Part shown: piece by piece, positions 35,752 through 44,161 of the stretch
Layout of the letters: each line of letters opens with the position of its first letter
Numbering within the stretch: the stretch's first letter is position 1
Assembly: GCF_017581925.1 (NCBI RefSeq)
Contig: NZ_JAGEVG010000016.1
Location: 62,001 to 126,000 of the forward strand
Direction of reading: 5' to 3'
Source of the DNA: Gelidibacter pelagius
GTDB lineage: Bacteria; Bacteroidota; Bacteroidia; Flavobacteriales; Flavobacteriaceae
Length of the DNA stretch: 64,000 nucleotides
Notes under the pieces: generated by a model
Database searches by the model: none
Seen by the model: only the letters and a program-made list of their open reading frames with translations
Told to the model about the DNA's origin: nothing
Program-made: the position numbers and the translations under genes

Positions 35752-37812
35752 ATGGTTAAAGATATAAATTCCAATACATACATCAATAGAGAATTGAGCT
35801 GGTTGCAGTTTAACGAACGTGTTCTGCAGGAGGCTGAAGATGAAACTGTTCCGCTTATTGAACGTCTTCGATTTTTAGGCATTTTTTCAAACAACTTAGA
35901 CGAGTTTTTTAAGGTAAGATATGCTACTGTAAAGCGTATTGATGAAGCAGGAAAAACCGGAAAGAGTGAGTTGGGAGGTATTTCAGCAGGCGAATTATTG
36001 GAAATTATCACACAAATCGTGATCAAACAACAAAGTGATAGTCTCGACATTCTAGCAACCATACACAAACGGTTAGAAGATAAAAACATCCATATTGTCA
36101 ATGAAACACAAATTGACGACTCACAGCACCGCTTTATAAAAAAATACTTTATTCAGCATGTAAGCCCAGCTTTGGTAATTATTATCTTAAGCGAATTGGT
36201 GAAACTGCCAACATTAAAAGATAGTGCGGCATATCTTGCAGTAAAAATGGTGTTTAGCAACCAAAAAAAGCAATTTGCTCTTATCGAGATTCCTAAAACA
36301 TTAGATCGGTTTGTGGTGTTGCCAAAAAAAGGCCACGACAATTATATCATCATGATAGATGATTTATTACGATACTGTCTGAATGATATTTTTAATATTT
36401 TTAAGTATGAATCTGTATCAGCCCACATGATTAAAATTACTCGTGATGGCGAATTGGATTTTGAAAGTGATCTGAGCAAGAGTTTTATCGAAAAGATATC
36501 GGACAGCGTTAAACATCGACAATTAGGAGAACCTGTTAGATTTGTATATGATAAAACCATTGATGACGAAACTTTGCAGTTGCTCATGAGTATGATGGGC
36601 ATAGATTCTAAAGATAGTATTATTCCTGGTGGGCGATACCATAACAGACGGGACTACATGGATTTCCCGAGTTTGGGAAGAACCGATTTGTTGTATGAGA
36701 AAATAACCCCATTACCAATCAAAGGGTTGAGCTTGGAGACAAGTATCTTTAATAATATCGCCAAAAAGGACTATTTGCTGCATACACCTTATCAGACCTT
36801 TTCCTATGTGGTCAAATTCCTAAGGGAAGCTGCCTTAGATCCAAAAGTTAAAAATATTAAAATTACGATTTACCGATTGGCACAGATTTCGCATGTGGCC
36901 AGCTCGTTGATCAATGCTGCAAAAAATGGTAAAAAAGTAACTGTAGCAATCGAGCTACAAGCGCGTTTTGATGAACAGGCCAATATTGATTATGCCGAGC
37001 AAATGCAAACCGACGGAATCAACCTTCTTTTTGGCGTTAAAGGCCTCAAAGTGCATAGCAAAATGTGCGTCATTGAACGAGAGGAAAACAACAAAATAAA
37101 ACGTTACGGATTTTTGAGCACTGGTAATTTCAATGAATCCACGGCTACGCTATATACAGACTATACCTTATTCACTTCGGACCAAAGAATCTTGAAAGAT
37201 GTGGTAAAAGTATTTGATTTTTTCGAAACCAATTATAGAATTTTCAGATATAAACATATTATAGTTTCGCCACATTACACTAAAACAAAATTGTTTAAAC
37301 TAATTGATACTGAAATAGAAAACGTCAAAAGCGGAAAACCCGCGTTCATTAAATTGAAACTTAATAGTCTTTCAAGTTATATGATGGTGGATAAGCTTTA
37401 TGAGGCCAGTAGGGCAGGTGTGAAAATCCAAATGATTGTAAGAGGTATCTGTTGCTTGGTTCCTGGTATTAAGGGTATGAGTGAAAACATAGAGGTCATC
37501 AGTATAATTGACAAGTTTTTGGAACATACAAGGTTATTGGTGTTTTGTAATAACAATGATCCAAAAATTTATATTTCTTCGGCAGATTGGATGTCACGAA
37601 ATATTGAAAATAGGGTGGAAGTCACCTGTCCTATTTATGACCAGGACATTAAAAATGAACTTTTGGATGTTTTTGATATTGCCTGGAATGACAATGTAAA
37701 GGCGCGTTTATTATGTGGCACGCATGAAAACAAATACAGACATAACAATTTGCCAAAGGTAAGATCACAATTTGAGATCTATAATTATTATGCCAATAAA
37801 CTACAAGATTAA
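35752..37812 (+). CDS. ppk1: Polyphosphate kinase 1
   Basis: The 686-residue protein starts with the conserved PPK1 N-terminus YINRELSWLQFNERVL. It contains the phosphohistidine region VHSKMCVIERE and the family signature STGNFNESTATLYTDYTLFT, then ISSADWMSRNIENRVEV in the C-terminal phospholipase D-like domain. It transfers the gamma-phosphate of ATP to polyphosphate reversibly. The ATG at 35752 was preferred over TTG at 35722 because of the -7 box position and because the family N-terminus begins here. It is followed after 3 bp by ppx, forming the usual pair that makes and degrades polyphosphate. Confidence 0.96.
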   Translation: MVKDINSNTYINRELSWLQFNERVLQEAEDETVPLIERLRFLGIFSNNLDEFFKVRYATVKRIDEAGKTGKSELGGISAGELLEIITQIVIKQQSDSLDILATIHKRLEDKNIHIVNETQIDDSQHRFIKKYFIQHVSPALVIIILSELVKLPTLKDSAAYLAVKMVFSNQKKQFALIEIPKTLDRFVVLPKKGHDNYIIMIDDLLRYCLNDIFNIFKYESVSAHMIKITRDGELDFESDLSKSFIEKISDSVKHRQLGEPVRFVYDKTIDDETLQLLMSMMGIDSKDSIIPGGRYHNRRDYMDFPSLGRTDLLYEKITPLPIKGLSLETSIFNNIAKKDYLLHTPYQTFSYVVKFLREAALDPKVKNIKITIYRLAQISHVASSLINAAKNGKKVTVAIELQARFDEQANIDYAEQMQTDGINLLFGVKGLKVHSKMCVIEREENNKIKRYGFLSTGNFNESTATLYTDYTLFTSDQRILKDVVKVFDFFETNYRIFRYKHIIVSPHYTKTKLFKLIDTEIENVKSGKPAFIKLKLNSLSSYMMVDKLYEASRAGVKIQMIVRGICCLVPGIKGMSENIEVISIIDKFLEHTRLLVFCNNNDPKIYISSADWMSRNIENRVEVTCPIYDQDIKNELLDVFDIAWNDNVKARLLCGTHENKYRHNNLPKVRSQFEIYNYYANKLQD

Positions 37813-37815
37813 ACT

Positions 37816-38724
37816 ATGTTGAACATTAAAAAATATGCTGCTATTGATATTGGATCCAATGCGGTACGCCTGCTTATTTCAAACATAATTGAACAAAAAG
37901 GAAAGCCAACCCTTTTCAGAAAAAGCTCGTTGGTACGTGTACCGATACGTTTGGGGGCTGATGTTTTTTTAAATCAAAAAATTTCTAAAGAAAATGAGCT
38001 GCGCATGGTAGACACTATGAATGCATTCAAATTGCTTATGAGATCACATAAGGTTGTTGCCTATAAGGCATGTGCTACCTCTGCAATGCGTGAAGCCGAA
38101 AATGGAAATGACATTGTAAAACTGATTAAAAAACAAACCAAAATTAAGATTGATGTTATTGATGGAGAAGAAGAAGCAGCCATAATTGCCGCTACAGATT
38201 TGAATAGTTATATAGATCATACCAAAACCTATTTGTATGTGGATGTGGGTGGTGGAAGTTCTGAGTTTTCTGTGATCCACCAAGGCAAAACAGCGGCTTC
38301 AAAATCCTTTAAAATAGGAACGGTAAGGTTGTTAAATGACATAGTTCAAAAAGATGTTTGGTTGGAATTGGAAGCGTGGATCAAACTAAACACAAAAGAT
38401 TATGAGAAAATTGACCTCTTGGGATCTGGTGGAAACATCAATAAGATCTTCAAGATTTCAGGTAGGGCTGTCGGCAAGCCGCTAACGTATTTCTATTTAA
38501 CATCTTACTACAACATGCTCCAAACCTATAGTTATGAAGAGCGGATTACAGAGTTGGACCTTAACCAGGATAGGGCTGACGTGATCATTCCTGCTACCAG
38601 AATTTATCTTTCTGCGATGAAGTGGAGCAGTGCCAAGTATATTTATGTACCAAAAATCGGACTTTCTGATGGTATTGTCAAAAGTGTCTATTTTGGTACG
38701 GTTTCAAGTGTAAACTTGGTATAA
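37816..38724 (+). CDS. ppx: Exopolyphosphatase / GppA-family phosphatase
   Basis: The 302-residue protein has an actin-like ATPase fold. The phosphate-1 motif AAIDIGSNAVRLLI is at the N-terminus, with DGEEEAAIIA, DVGGGSSEFSV and LLGSGGNINKI further on. Ppx/GppA enzymes release phosphate from polyphosphate ends or from pppGpp. It is shorter than the two-domain E. coli enzymes, as is common in Bacteroidota, and lacks the C-terminal HD-type domain. It overlaps the function of ppk1 in reverse and lies 3 bp after it. Confidence 0.93.
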   Translation: MLNIKKYAAIDIGSNAVRLLISNIIEQKGKPTLFRKSSLVRVPIRLGADVFLNQKISKENELRMVDTMNAFKLLMRSHKVVAYKACATSAMREAENGNDIVKLIKKQTKIKIDVIDGEEEAAIIAATDLNSYIDHTKTYLYVDVGGGSSEFSVIHQGKTAASKSFKIGTVRLLNDIVQKDVWLELEAWIKLNTKDYEKIDLLGSGGNINKIFKISGRAVGKPLTYFYLTSYYNMLQTYSYEERITELDLNQDRADVIIPATRIYLSAMKWSSAKYIYVPKIGLSDGIVKSVYFGTVSSVNLV

Positions 38725-38817
38725 ATTAGCCGTTTATCTTCTTTTTATTGTTACATATCTAATATTTCATTAGAATAATAATTTTCAATATATATTCACA
38801 GCCTCAAATCATGAATT

Positions 38818-39345
38818 ATGAAAAAACTATTTACACTCTTACTTATCGGAGGTATGACAACCTTGTCATTCTCTCAAGACATTAATTATGGGGTCCACTT
38901 TGCTACCAATGTCTCTAATATGGATTATGAAGTGGATGGGATCCGTCCCAATCCGCATAGAAACGGTTTTGTTTTTGGTGCCTTTGTCGATTTTAGATTG
39001 ACAGAAAATCTTGCAGTTATGACAGAGCTTCAATATTCTCCGGAAGGTGCCAATTTACAGTATTATAAAACGGATTATCTCAACCTTCCAGTGATATTGA
39101 ACTACAATATTTTTGGTGGATTTAAGATTGGTGTTGGACCACAAGTGGGTCTGAAAATTCATAAGCATCAGGACGGTTTTAAGAACCTTGTATTCTCAGG
39201 TGTAGGACTTGCCGAGTATATGATTACCGATGAGATTGGCATCGATTTTCGTTATATATACGGGATTTCGAACGTATTTGATGACGAATTGAACCTTAAA
39301 GCCACACAAGGTGTCATGCAATTTGGATTTACGTATAGACTTTAA
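38818..39345 (+). CDS. Outer-membrane beta-barrel protein (PorT-like family)
   Basis: The 175-residue protein has a signal peptide ending near LSFSQ and an eight-stranded-barrel pattern of alternating residues, including GVHFATNVSNM, FVDFRLTENLAVMTELQYSP and the closing strand QFGFTYRL. It fits the common outer-membrane beta-barrel (PorT-like) domain of Bacteroidota; substrate or partner is unknown. It is monocistronic with a strong terminator after it. Confidence 0.85.
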   Translation: MKKLFTLLLIGGMTTLSFSQDINYGVHFATNVSNMDYEVDGIRPNPHRNGFVFGAFVDFRLTENLAVMTELQYSPEGANLQYYKTDYLNLPVILNYNIFGGFKIGVGPQVGLKIHKHQDGFKNLVFSGVGLAEYMITDEIGIDFRYIYGISNVFDDELNLKATQGVMQFGFTYRL

Positions 39346-39372
39346 AATCACTTCTTATAGATTAAATGAACG

Positions 39373-39402
39373 AAGCTCCAATAATTATGGAGCTTTTTTT
39401 TT
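39373..39402 (+). terminator. Terminator of the beta-barrel gene
   Basis: Stem AAGCTCCA/TGGAGCTT with a 7-nt loop is followed by a run of T. It lies 28 bp after the stop codon. Confidence 0.9.
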
Positions 39403-39410
39403 CTCTATTG

Positions 39411-39504
39411 GGTTTTAATACCCCGAGGATTGCTTGGATTTAAAAGACCATTTTTTATGCATAATTAGAGAGCTTGACCGCCGTGACAGTCGGACGCGGA
39501 CTGA
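39411..39504. repeat. Degenerate dispersed-repeat pieces
   Basis: GGTTTTAATACCCCGAGG (39411-39428) resembles GTTTAATTCCCCGAGG at 43491 and GGTTTTAATGCTCCGAAG at 18150. GACCGCCGTGACAGTCGGAC (39476-39495) resembles the palindrome centres at 24100 and 43560. Confidence 0.5.
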
Positions 39505-39563
39505 GATTTTTGAGTTTTTTTATTCTTACTTGCTGTACAAAAGGCGTTATATTTTAAAAACGC

Positions 39564-40145
39564 CTAACCATGTATTGTTTCACCTTTACTCAAGTTTTTC
39601 ATAATTTCTGCTTCATAATCCAAAAGTTCATTCCATTTTTGATCGACTTCTTTTCTGTCGCCATACTGTCTGGCAAAACCTAAAAACATCGTGTAATGAT
39701 TGGCTTCACTGACCATCAGTTTTCTGTAAAATTCGGCCAATTCCCTATCTTCCAATTCCTCTGAAAGCAGTCGAAAGCGTTCACAGCTTCTCGCTTCAAT
39801 TAATGCGGCATAAAGCAGTCTATGAACCAGTTGTGTGGTTCTACTACCACCTTTTGGAAAAAATTTCAGCAATTGCACAACGTAGTCATCTTTTCGATCT
39901 CTACCCAAGGTCCAGCCGTTTTCAATGATTCTGTCATGCACCATTTTAAAATGGCTGATTTCTTCTTTTACCAAAGCCACCATTTCCTGAACCAGTTCCG
40001 TATATTCTGGGAAACTAACAATCAGCGAAATGGCGGTACTTGTCGCTTTTTGTTCGCAATAAGCGTGATCTGTTAAGATGTCTTCTATATTTTTTTCAAC
40101 AATATTGACCCAACGTGGGTCTGTAGGCAATTTTAATCCAAGCAT
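39564..40145 (-). CDS. miaE: tRNA-(ms[2]io[6]A)-hydroxylase MiaE
   Basis: The 193-residue ferritin-like di-iron protein has Glu/His ligand motifs in CEQKATSTA, VKEEISHFKMV, EARSCERF and VSEANHYTMF. MiaE hydroxylates the isopentenyl side chain of ms2i6A at position 37 of certain tRNAs. Length and ligand spacing match the family. It stands alone on the minus strand, followed by a lipoprotein gene upstream with about 70 bp between them. Confidence 0.94.
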   Translation of the reverse strand: MLGLKLPTDPRWVNIVEKNIEDILTDHAYCEQKATSTAISLIVSFPEYTELVQEMVALVKEEISHFKMVHDRIIENGWTLGRDRKDDYVVQLLKFFPKGGSRTTQLVHRLLYAALIEARSCERFRLLSEELEDRELAEFYRKLMVSEANHYTMFLGFARQYGDRKEVDQKWNELLDYEAEIMKNLSKGETIHG

Positions 40146-40215
40146 AATTTTATTTATAAGTTTAAAACCTGAGGTTTCATTTAATATTTAATAATGATTT
40201 TTTGTTTTTAATAAT

Positions 40216-40776
40216 CTAACCGCGTTCTTCAATTAGGTTAAGTGATTGTAGACCATATAGATCGACGGACATTCTGTACAGCTTATACGCATTGTTTTTA
40301 GGATTGATAAAAGCAATGTCCAATTTAATGTCGTCAACAGTTGACAGCTCCTGGTTTACCCAGGCATGTTGCAAAGTAGCGCTGTCCCAAAACCGATCTG
40401 TATCAATTGCTTTAAATTGTTTTGCCGAAATATGGGTTCTGAAAACATCTTTAGATGCCTTGGAAATAATGATCTCTGATTCAAAAACACGTTGATAGTT
40501 CAACGCTTTCAATTTGGGGTCTGTAGTGCTGGAGACTAAAATTTGTTCATCTAATAATGAATAATTTTTGATGCGAACATTGGTACTGTTTGAAATAATA
40601 GTGTCCGTCACTATTTCAACATAAGCTTCAGGATGATAGTTGACATTCTCCAAAACTGTGTTCTTCAGATTGAATTTAGAAATGGCACGCTCTAAGGCTT
40701 CTTTTTTGGTTTGTCTGCCATCGCAACTCAAAAAGACCATTGAAATTAAGGCAAGTAATAACAGTGAGTTTTTCAT
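40216..40776 (-). CDS. Lipoprotein of unknown function
   Basis: The 186-residue protein has a lipoprotein signal peptide with lipobox FLSC (C18) and a beta-rich mature part with no family I recognise. Readable segments are NVRIKNYSLLDEQILV and SEIIISKASKDVFRTHISA. It lies between miaE and dnaX on the same strand, about 100 bp after dnaX. Confidence 0.8.
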   Translation of the reverse strand: MKNSLLLLALISMVFLSCDGRQTKKEALERAISKFNLKNTVLENVNYHPEAYVEIVTDTIISNSTNVRIKNYSLLDEQILVSSTTDPKLKALNYQRVFESEIIISKASKDVFRTHISAKQFKAIDTDRFWDSATLQHAWVNQELSTVDDIKLDIAFINPKNNAYKLYRMSVDLYGLQSLNLIEERG

Positions 40777-40875
40777 ATGTCGTTATATTTTAAAACCTTC
40801 AGAGCTTTAAAAATCTCGCAGGTTTTGACGTCAGATTTTTGGAATTTGTACATGTTGAGTAGAGAAATCTTAAAG

Positions 40876-42606
40876 TTAAAGATCCAATCCAAAGGTTCTT
40901 TTCAAAAGCTCAATATTTGGATTTTTTTCTTTTAATTTCTCGTATTTTTCTAAGGGCGTAAAAGCATATTGTTTTGCGATTTCCTCATTGACATCAACGT
41001 GTAAAGTTAGATCAAAATTCTTAACTGTCTTTCTGAGATGTTCCATCAACGGAAACTGGGCACGTTCAAGCTCAATTTTCAAAGATTCGTTTGGGAATTC
41101 GACATGTATTTCGGTGCCTTTCAATTTGGGTTTGCTCATTTCCAAAATAGATACCATGATCTTTTCTCCCTTTTGATCTAAGGATTTGATATAGTCCTCC
41201 CAGGCCTTATGAAAAGCTTCAGTGGTGAATTTTTCTTTTGGTAAATCGTTAGGGTCAATGACCACCTCCATTTGTTTGATGAGATGCTCTTTTTTAGCCC
41301 TAATACTTTTTAAGGAAAGACCAGAAGTGCGTTTCGGATCGGGTTTCAAATCGATTTTAGGAATCACCTGTTGAGCCAATGGATTTGAATTTTCCTTTGT
41401 GATGGTTTTCGAATCTGCCTGAATGGGTTCAGCCACCTTGTCGCTGATTGGGGCTTCTTTTTTGGGAAGCGTTACAGCAATAGGGGTGATGCCTTTTGTT
41501 TTAAAATATGAGGCAGGAATTATGTAGTGACTGCTATTTTTTTTTTCTCCATCAAAAGTGATAGAGGCAAGCTGCATTAGAGTGAGTTCAACGAGTAGAC
41601 GTTGGTTTTTACTGCTTTTGAATTTGAGATCGCAGTCATTGGCAAGTTCGATGCCTTTCATCAGAAACTCATAGGAGGCTTTTCTGCACTGCTCCATGTA
41701 TTTCACTTTGGTGTCTTCGCCAACTTCAAGAAGTTCTACAGTCTGTTCATTTTTACAAACCATTAGGTCTCTAAAATGCGAAGCCAAACCTGCAATATAA
41801 TGATGTCCATCAAAACCTTTTGATAACGTGTCATTGAACAAAATGAGTAATTCAGGAATTTTATTCTCTAAAATTAAGTCGGTGCTTGTAAAGTAGGTTT
41901 CGTAATCGAGGACATTCAGATTCTCAGTTACAGCCTGTCGCGTTAAGTTTTTACCTGAAAAACTGACTACTCTATCAAAAATAGATAGTGCATCACGCAT
42001 GGCACCGTCAGCTTTTTGAGCAATGATGTGGAGGGCATCATCTTCGGCATCAATCCCTTGTTCTTCGGCAATGTATTTTAAATAGTTTTTAGCGTCTTTA
42101 ACAGTGATACGCTTAAAATCAAAGATTTGACAACGCGACAAAATCGTCGGGATGATTTTATGCTTTTCGGTAGTTGCCAGAATGAATATACAGTGTTTAG
42201 GTGGCTCCTCCAACGTTTTTAAAAATGCATTAAAGGCTGCTTGGGACAGCATGTGCACCTCATCAATAATATAAACTTTATATTTTCCAACTTGTGGTGG
42301 AATCCTAACTTGGTCGGTCAAACTCCTGATATCGTCTACCGAGTTATTGGAAGCAGCATCCAGTTCAAAAATGTTGAAGGCAAAATCTTCGTCTTCTTTT
42401 TCTGTACCATCACTATTGATCATTTTAGCCAAAATACGCGCGCAGGTCGTTTTACCAACGCCACGGGGACCGGTAAACAATAAGGCTTGTGCTAAATGAT
42501 GATTCTCAATGGCATTCATCAAAGTATTGGTAATAGCCTGCTGGCCCACAACATCCTTAAAGGTCTGTGGTCTGTACTTGCGTGCCGATACTACGAAATG
42601 TTCCAT
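40876..42606 (-). CDS. dnaX: DNA polymerase III subunit gamma/tau
   Basis: The 576-residue clamp-loader subunit has Walker A GPRGVGKT at 46-53, Walker B region YIIDEVHMLS, and sensor 1 around TILSRCQIF. Its C-terminal tail has a charged, flexible region (about 380-450) and a domain ending with GLDL. It loads the sliding clamp and links polymerases at the fork. The four-Cys zinc module that normally follows Walker A is absent. A short acidic loop (NSDGTEKEDEDF) takes its place before the ELDAASNNSVDDIR block. No tau/gamma slippage site is obvious. Confidence 0.96.
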   Translation of the reverse strand: MEHFVVSARKYRPQTFKDVVGQQAITNTLMNAIENHHLAQALLFTGPRGVGKTTCARILAKMINSDGTEKEDEDFAFNIFELDAASNNSVDDIRSLTDQVRIPPQVGKYKVYIIDEVHMLSQAAFNAFLKTLEEPPKHCIFILATTEKHKIIPTILSRCQIFDFKRITVKDAKNYLKYIAEEQGIDAEDDALHIIAQKADGAMRDALSIFDRVVSFSGKNLTRQAVTENLNVLDYETYFTSTDLILENKIPELLILFNDTLSKGFDGHHYIAGLASHFRDLMVCKNEQTVELLEVGEDTKVKYMEQCRKASYEFLMKGIELANDCDLKFKSSKNQRLLVELTLMQLASITFDGEKKNSSHYIIPASYFKTKGITPIAVTLPKKEAPISDKVAEPIQADSKTITKENSNPLAQQVIPKIDLKPDPKRTSGLSLKSIRAKKEHLIKQMEVVIDPNDLPKEKFTTEAFHKAWEDYIKSLDQKGEKIMVSILEMSKPKLKGTEIHVEFPNESLKIELERAQFPLMEHLRKTVKNFDLTLHVDVNEEIAKQYAFTPLEKYEKLKEKNPNIELLKRTFGLDL

Positions 42607-42656
42607 TGTTTATGCTGAATTCAGTCGTGCATTTCAGAATGCAAAACTTGAAGTAA

Positions 42657-42664
42657 CAAAGTTA
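42657..42664 (-). promoter_or_regulatory. Candidate dnaX -7 box
   Basis: TAACTTTG on the minus strand matches TAnnTTTG, 51 bp upstream of the start codon. A perfect hairpin TGCATT-tcag-AATGCA (42628-42643) lies in the implied leader. Confidence 0.45.
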
Positions 42665-42724
42665 AAAATTCGGTTCTAATAAAGGAACTACATCCTATGA
42701 TATTAGGATTAGTTATTAACAAAA

Positions 42725-42752
42725 GAGTTATGAGTTATGAGTTCGGAGTGCC
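42725..42752. repeat. Heptad-periodic tract upstream of rnpB
   Basis: GAGTTAT, GAGTTAT, GAGTTCG, GAGTGCC are four units in strict 7-bp phase. A/T-rich sequence with weaker periodicity continues to about 42860. Confidence 0.6.
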
Positions 42753-42857
42753 AAAAGTACTTAAAGTTGATAGCAAAGACGAATTTTGATGAATTAGAGA
42801 ACTTTCAACCACTTAAAATTTTAAGTCTCACAACTTTATAGACTTAAAACTTTACCC

Positions 42858-42865
42858 TAACTTTG
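42858..42865 (+). promoter_or_regulatory. rnpB -7 box
   Basis: TAACTTTG matches TAnnTTTG 6 bp upstream of the predicted RNA 5' end. No clear -33 TTTG is seen. Confidence 0.55.
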
Positions 42866-42870
42866 CACTT

Positions 42871-43292
42871 AAGTAAATCGCCTTATCGCTGAATGTTCAA
42901 CTTGATTGAACATCTTATATTTTGAATTGAAAGATTCTATTATGAGATCCCCGCTTTCGCGAGGATTTGGAGGAAAGTCCGAACACCGTAGTGCAACATA
43001 ATGGCTAATGGCCATCGGTCGTGAGATCAGGAAAAGTGCAACAGAAAGTATGTACAGGTCAAGCTGTAGTGAAACCAGGTAAACTCTATGTGGTGCAATG
43101 TCATGTATACCAACGTTCCATCCCGATAGTTATCGGGATCGGGAGAGGGCGGCACGCTCGATTGTTGGAGGGTAGACAGCTAAAGTGTACTGGCAACAGT
43201 GCATTCAGATAAATGATAAGGCCACTTTTTATTTAGGAATTTATTTTCCAAAATAGAAATGGACAGAATTCGGCTTATAGATTTGCTTACTT
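42871..43292 (+). ncRNA. rnpB: RNase P RNA (bacterial type A)
   Basis: The catalytic RNA that removes 5' leaders from tRNA precursors is recognised by its universal blocks. These are GAGGAAAGTCCGAACACC (42970-42987), AGAAAGT, GGTAAACTC near 43078, GATAAATGATAAGGCC, and ACAGAATTCGGCTTATAG at 43263-43280. The ends were set by pairing the 5' AAGTAAATC (42871-42879) with the 3' GATTT...ACTT (43280-43292) as helix P1. Helix P3 is probably ATGTTCAA/TTGAACAT (42893-42913). A perfect palindrome (43120-43139) sits in the variable P12-like region and lengthens the RNA. It is followed by a terminator. Confidence 0.95.
43120..43139. repeat. Palindrome inside rnpB
   Basis: ATCCCGATA (43120-43128) and TATCGGGAT (43131-43139) are perfect 9-bp arms around GT. 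Related CTATCGGGA or GATAGCTATC pieces occur at 25062, 25119 and 43459 in intergenic DNA, suggesting a mobile or spreading palindrome that landed in a tolerant RNA helix. Confidence 0.8.
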
Positions 43293-43298
43293 AAACAG

Positions 43299-43327
43299 GC
43301 TCTTTGTTAATTCAAAGAGCTTTGTTT
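43299..43327 (+). terminator. rnpB terminator
   Basis: Stem GCTCTTTG/CAAAGAGC with a 6-nt loop is followed by TTTGTTT, directly after the predicted RNA 3' end. Confidence 0.85.
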
Positions 43328-43338
43328 ATTTAGTGAAA

Positions 43339-43455
43339 CCCATATTCCAAAAGCCGAAGGCGCGTTGGAATATGTTGGTTGAACTAATCCCGCATTTTTT
43401 GCGGGATCGAGACCCATATTACAAAAGTCGAAGGTGCATTAGAATATGTTAGTTG
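43339..43455. repeat. Duplicated 43-bp hairpin element
   Basis: Two direct copies of 43 bp (43339-43381 and 43413-43455) differ at six positions. Copy 1 has perfect arms CATATTCCA/TGGAATATG (43341-43349 and 43366-43374); copy 2 has lost this pairing at two sites. Between them lies another perfect palindrome, ATCCCGCA/TGCGGGAT (43387-43407). Confidence 0.85.
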
Positions 43456-43540
43456 TCCTGATAGCTATCTCTTTTCAGCGGGATCTTCAGGTTTAATTCC
43501 CCGAGGCTCTGCCTCGTTTTGTATTTTTTTTTTGAATTTG

Positions 43541-43589
43541 AATACCTTGTGGGTCGCCCGTGCCAGTCAGACGGGCTCCGAGGTCGTTT
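43541..43589. repeat. REP-like imperfect palindrome, second copy
   Basis: ATACCTTGTGGGTCGCCCGT pairs imperfectly with the later ACGGGCTCCGAGGT. Order and sequence follow the element at 24079-24135. It is preceded by a CCGAGGCTCTGCCTCG hairpin (43501-43516 plus flanks). Together with the 43-bp copies these fill the 326-bp gap between rnpB and rsmD; no gene is present. Confidence 0.65.
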
Positions 43590-43618
43590 AATATAGTTTT
43601 GATTTATCGGAGTGTTTT

Positions 43619-44161
43619 CTATTCAACTTTCTCAAAGAAACTAAACGAACTACTCCCATAATTTTTGGAGTAACTAAAATGTGGCAATTGTGAAAGGTCC
43701 ATCTGTTCGGCGTGCTCCACAACCAAAAGGCCATCATTTTCTAAGAGCTCATTTTGGAATACCAGTTCAGGAATTTTAGAAAATTCATCCAAACTAAAGG
43801 CATACGGTGGGTCAACGAAAATAACATCGAATTTAAGCTTAGTAGTTTCCAAAAATTTGAAAACATCACTCTTGACCGTTTTGATAGGCATTTTAAATTG
43901 ATCTGCAGTAGCATTGATGAATTTTATACACCCAAAATCTTCATCTACACAGGTAATGTTTTCTGTGCCTCTGGAGGCAAATTCATAACTGATGCTTCCT
44001 GTGCCGGCAAATAAATCGAGCACTGAAATTTCATCAAAATAGAATAAATTGTTCAGAATGTTGAAAATGGCTTCCTTGGCCATATCCGTAGTAGGACGTA
44101 CCGGTAGCTTTTTTGGTGGTGTGATACGTCTTCCTTTAAATTGACCTGAGATAATTCGCAT
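43619..44161 (-). CDS. rsmD: 16S rRNA (guanine(966)-N2)-methyltransferase RsmD
   Basis: The 180-residue SAM-dependent methyltransferase begins with the RsmD signature MRIISGQFKGRRI and RPTTDMAKEAIFNIL. It has the SAM loop VLDLFAGTGSISYE and the catalytic DPPY motif in FVDPPYAF. It methylates G966 of 16S rRNA in assembled or near-assembled 30S subunits. The start overlaps the stop of the upstream gene by one base, indicating translational coupling with the DUF3822 gene. Confidence 0.95.
   Translation of the reverse strand: MRIISGQFKGRRITPPKKLPVRPTTDMAKEAIFNILNNLFYFDEISVLDLFAGTGSISYEFASRGTENITCVDEDFGCIKFINATADQFKMPIKTVKSDVFKFLETTKLKFDVIFVDPPYAFSLDEFSKIPELVFQNELLENDGLLVVEHAEQMDLSQLPHFSYSKNYGSSSFSFFEKVE

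Noticed and set aside
43021-43212. Short plus-strand frame
   Set aside because: It lies entirely inside the RNase P RNA gene.
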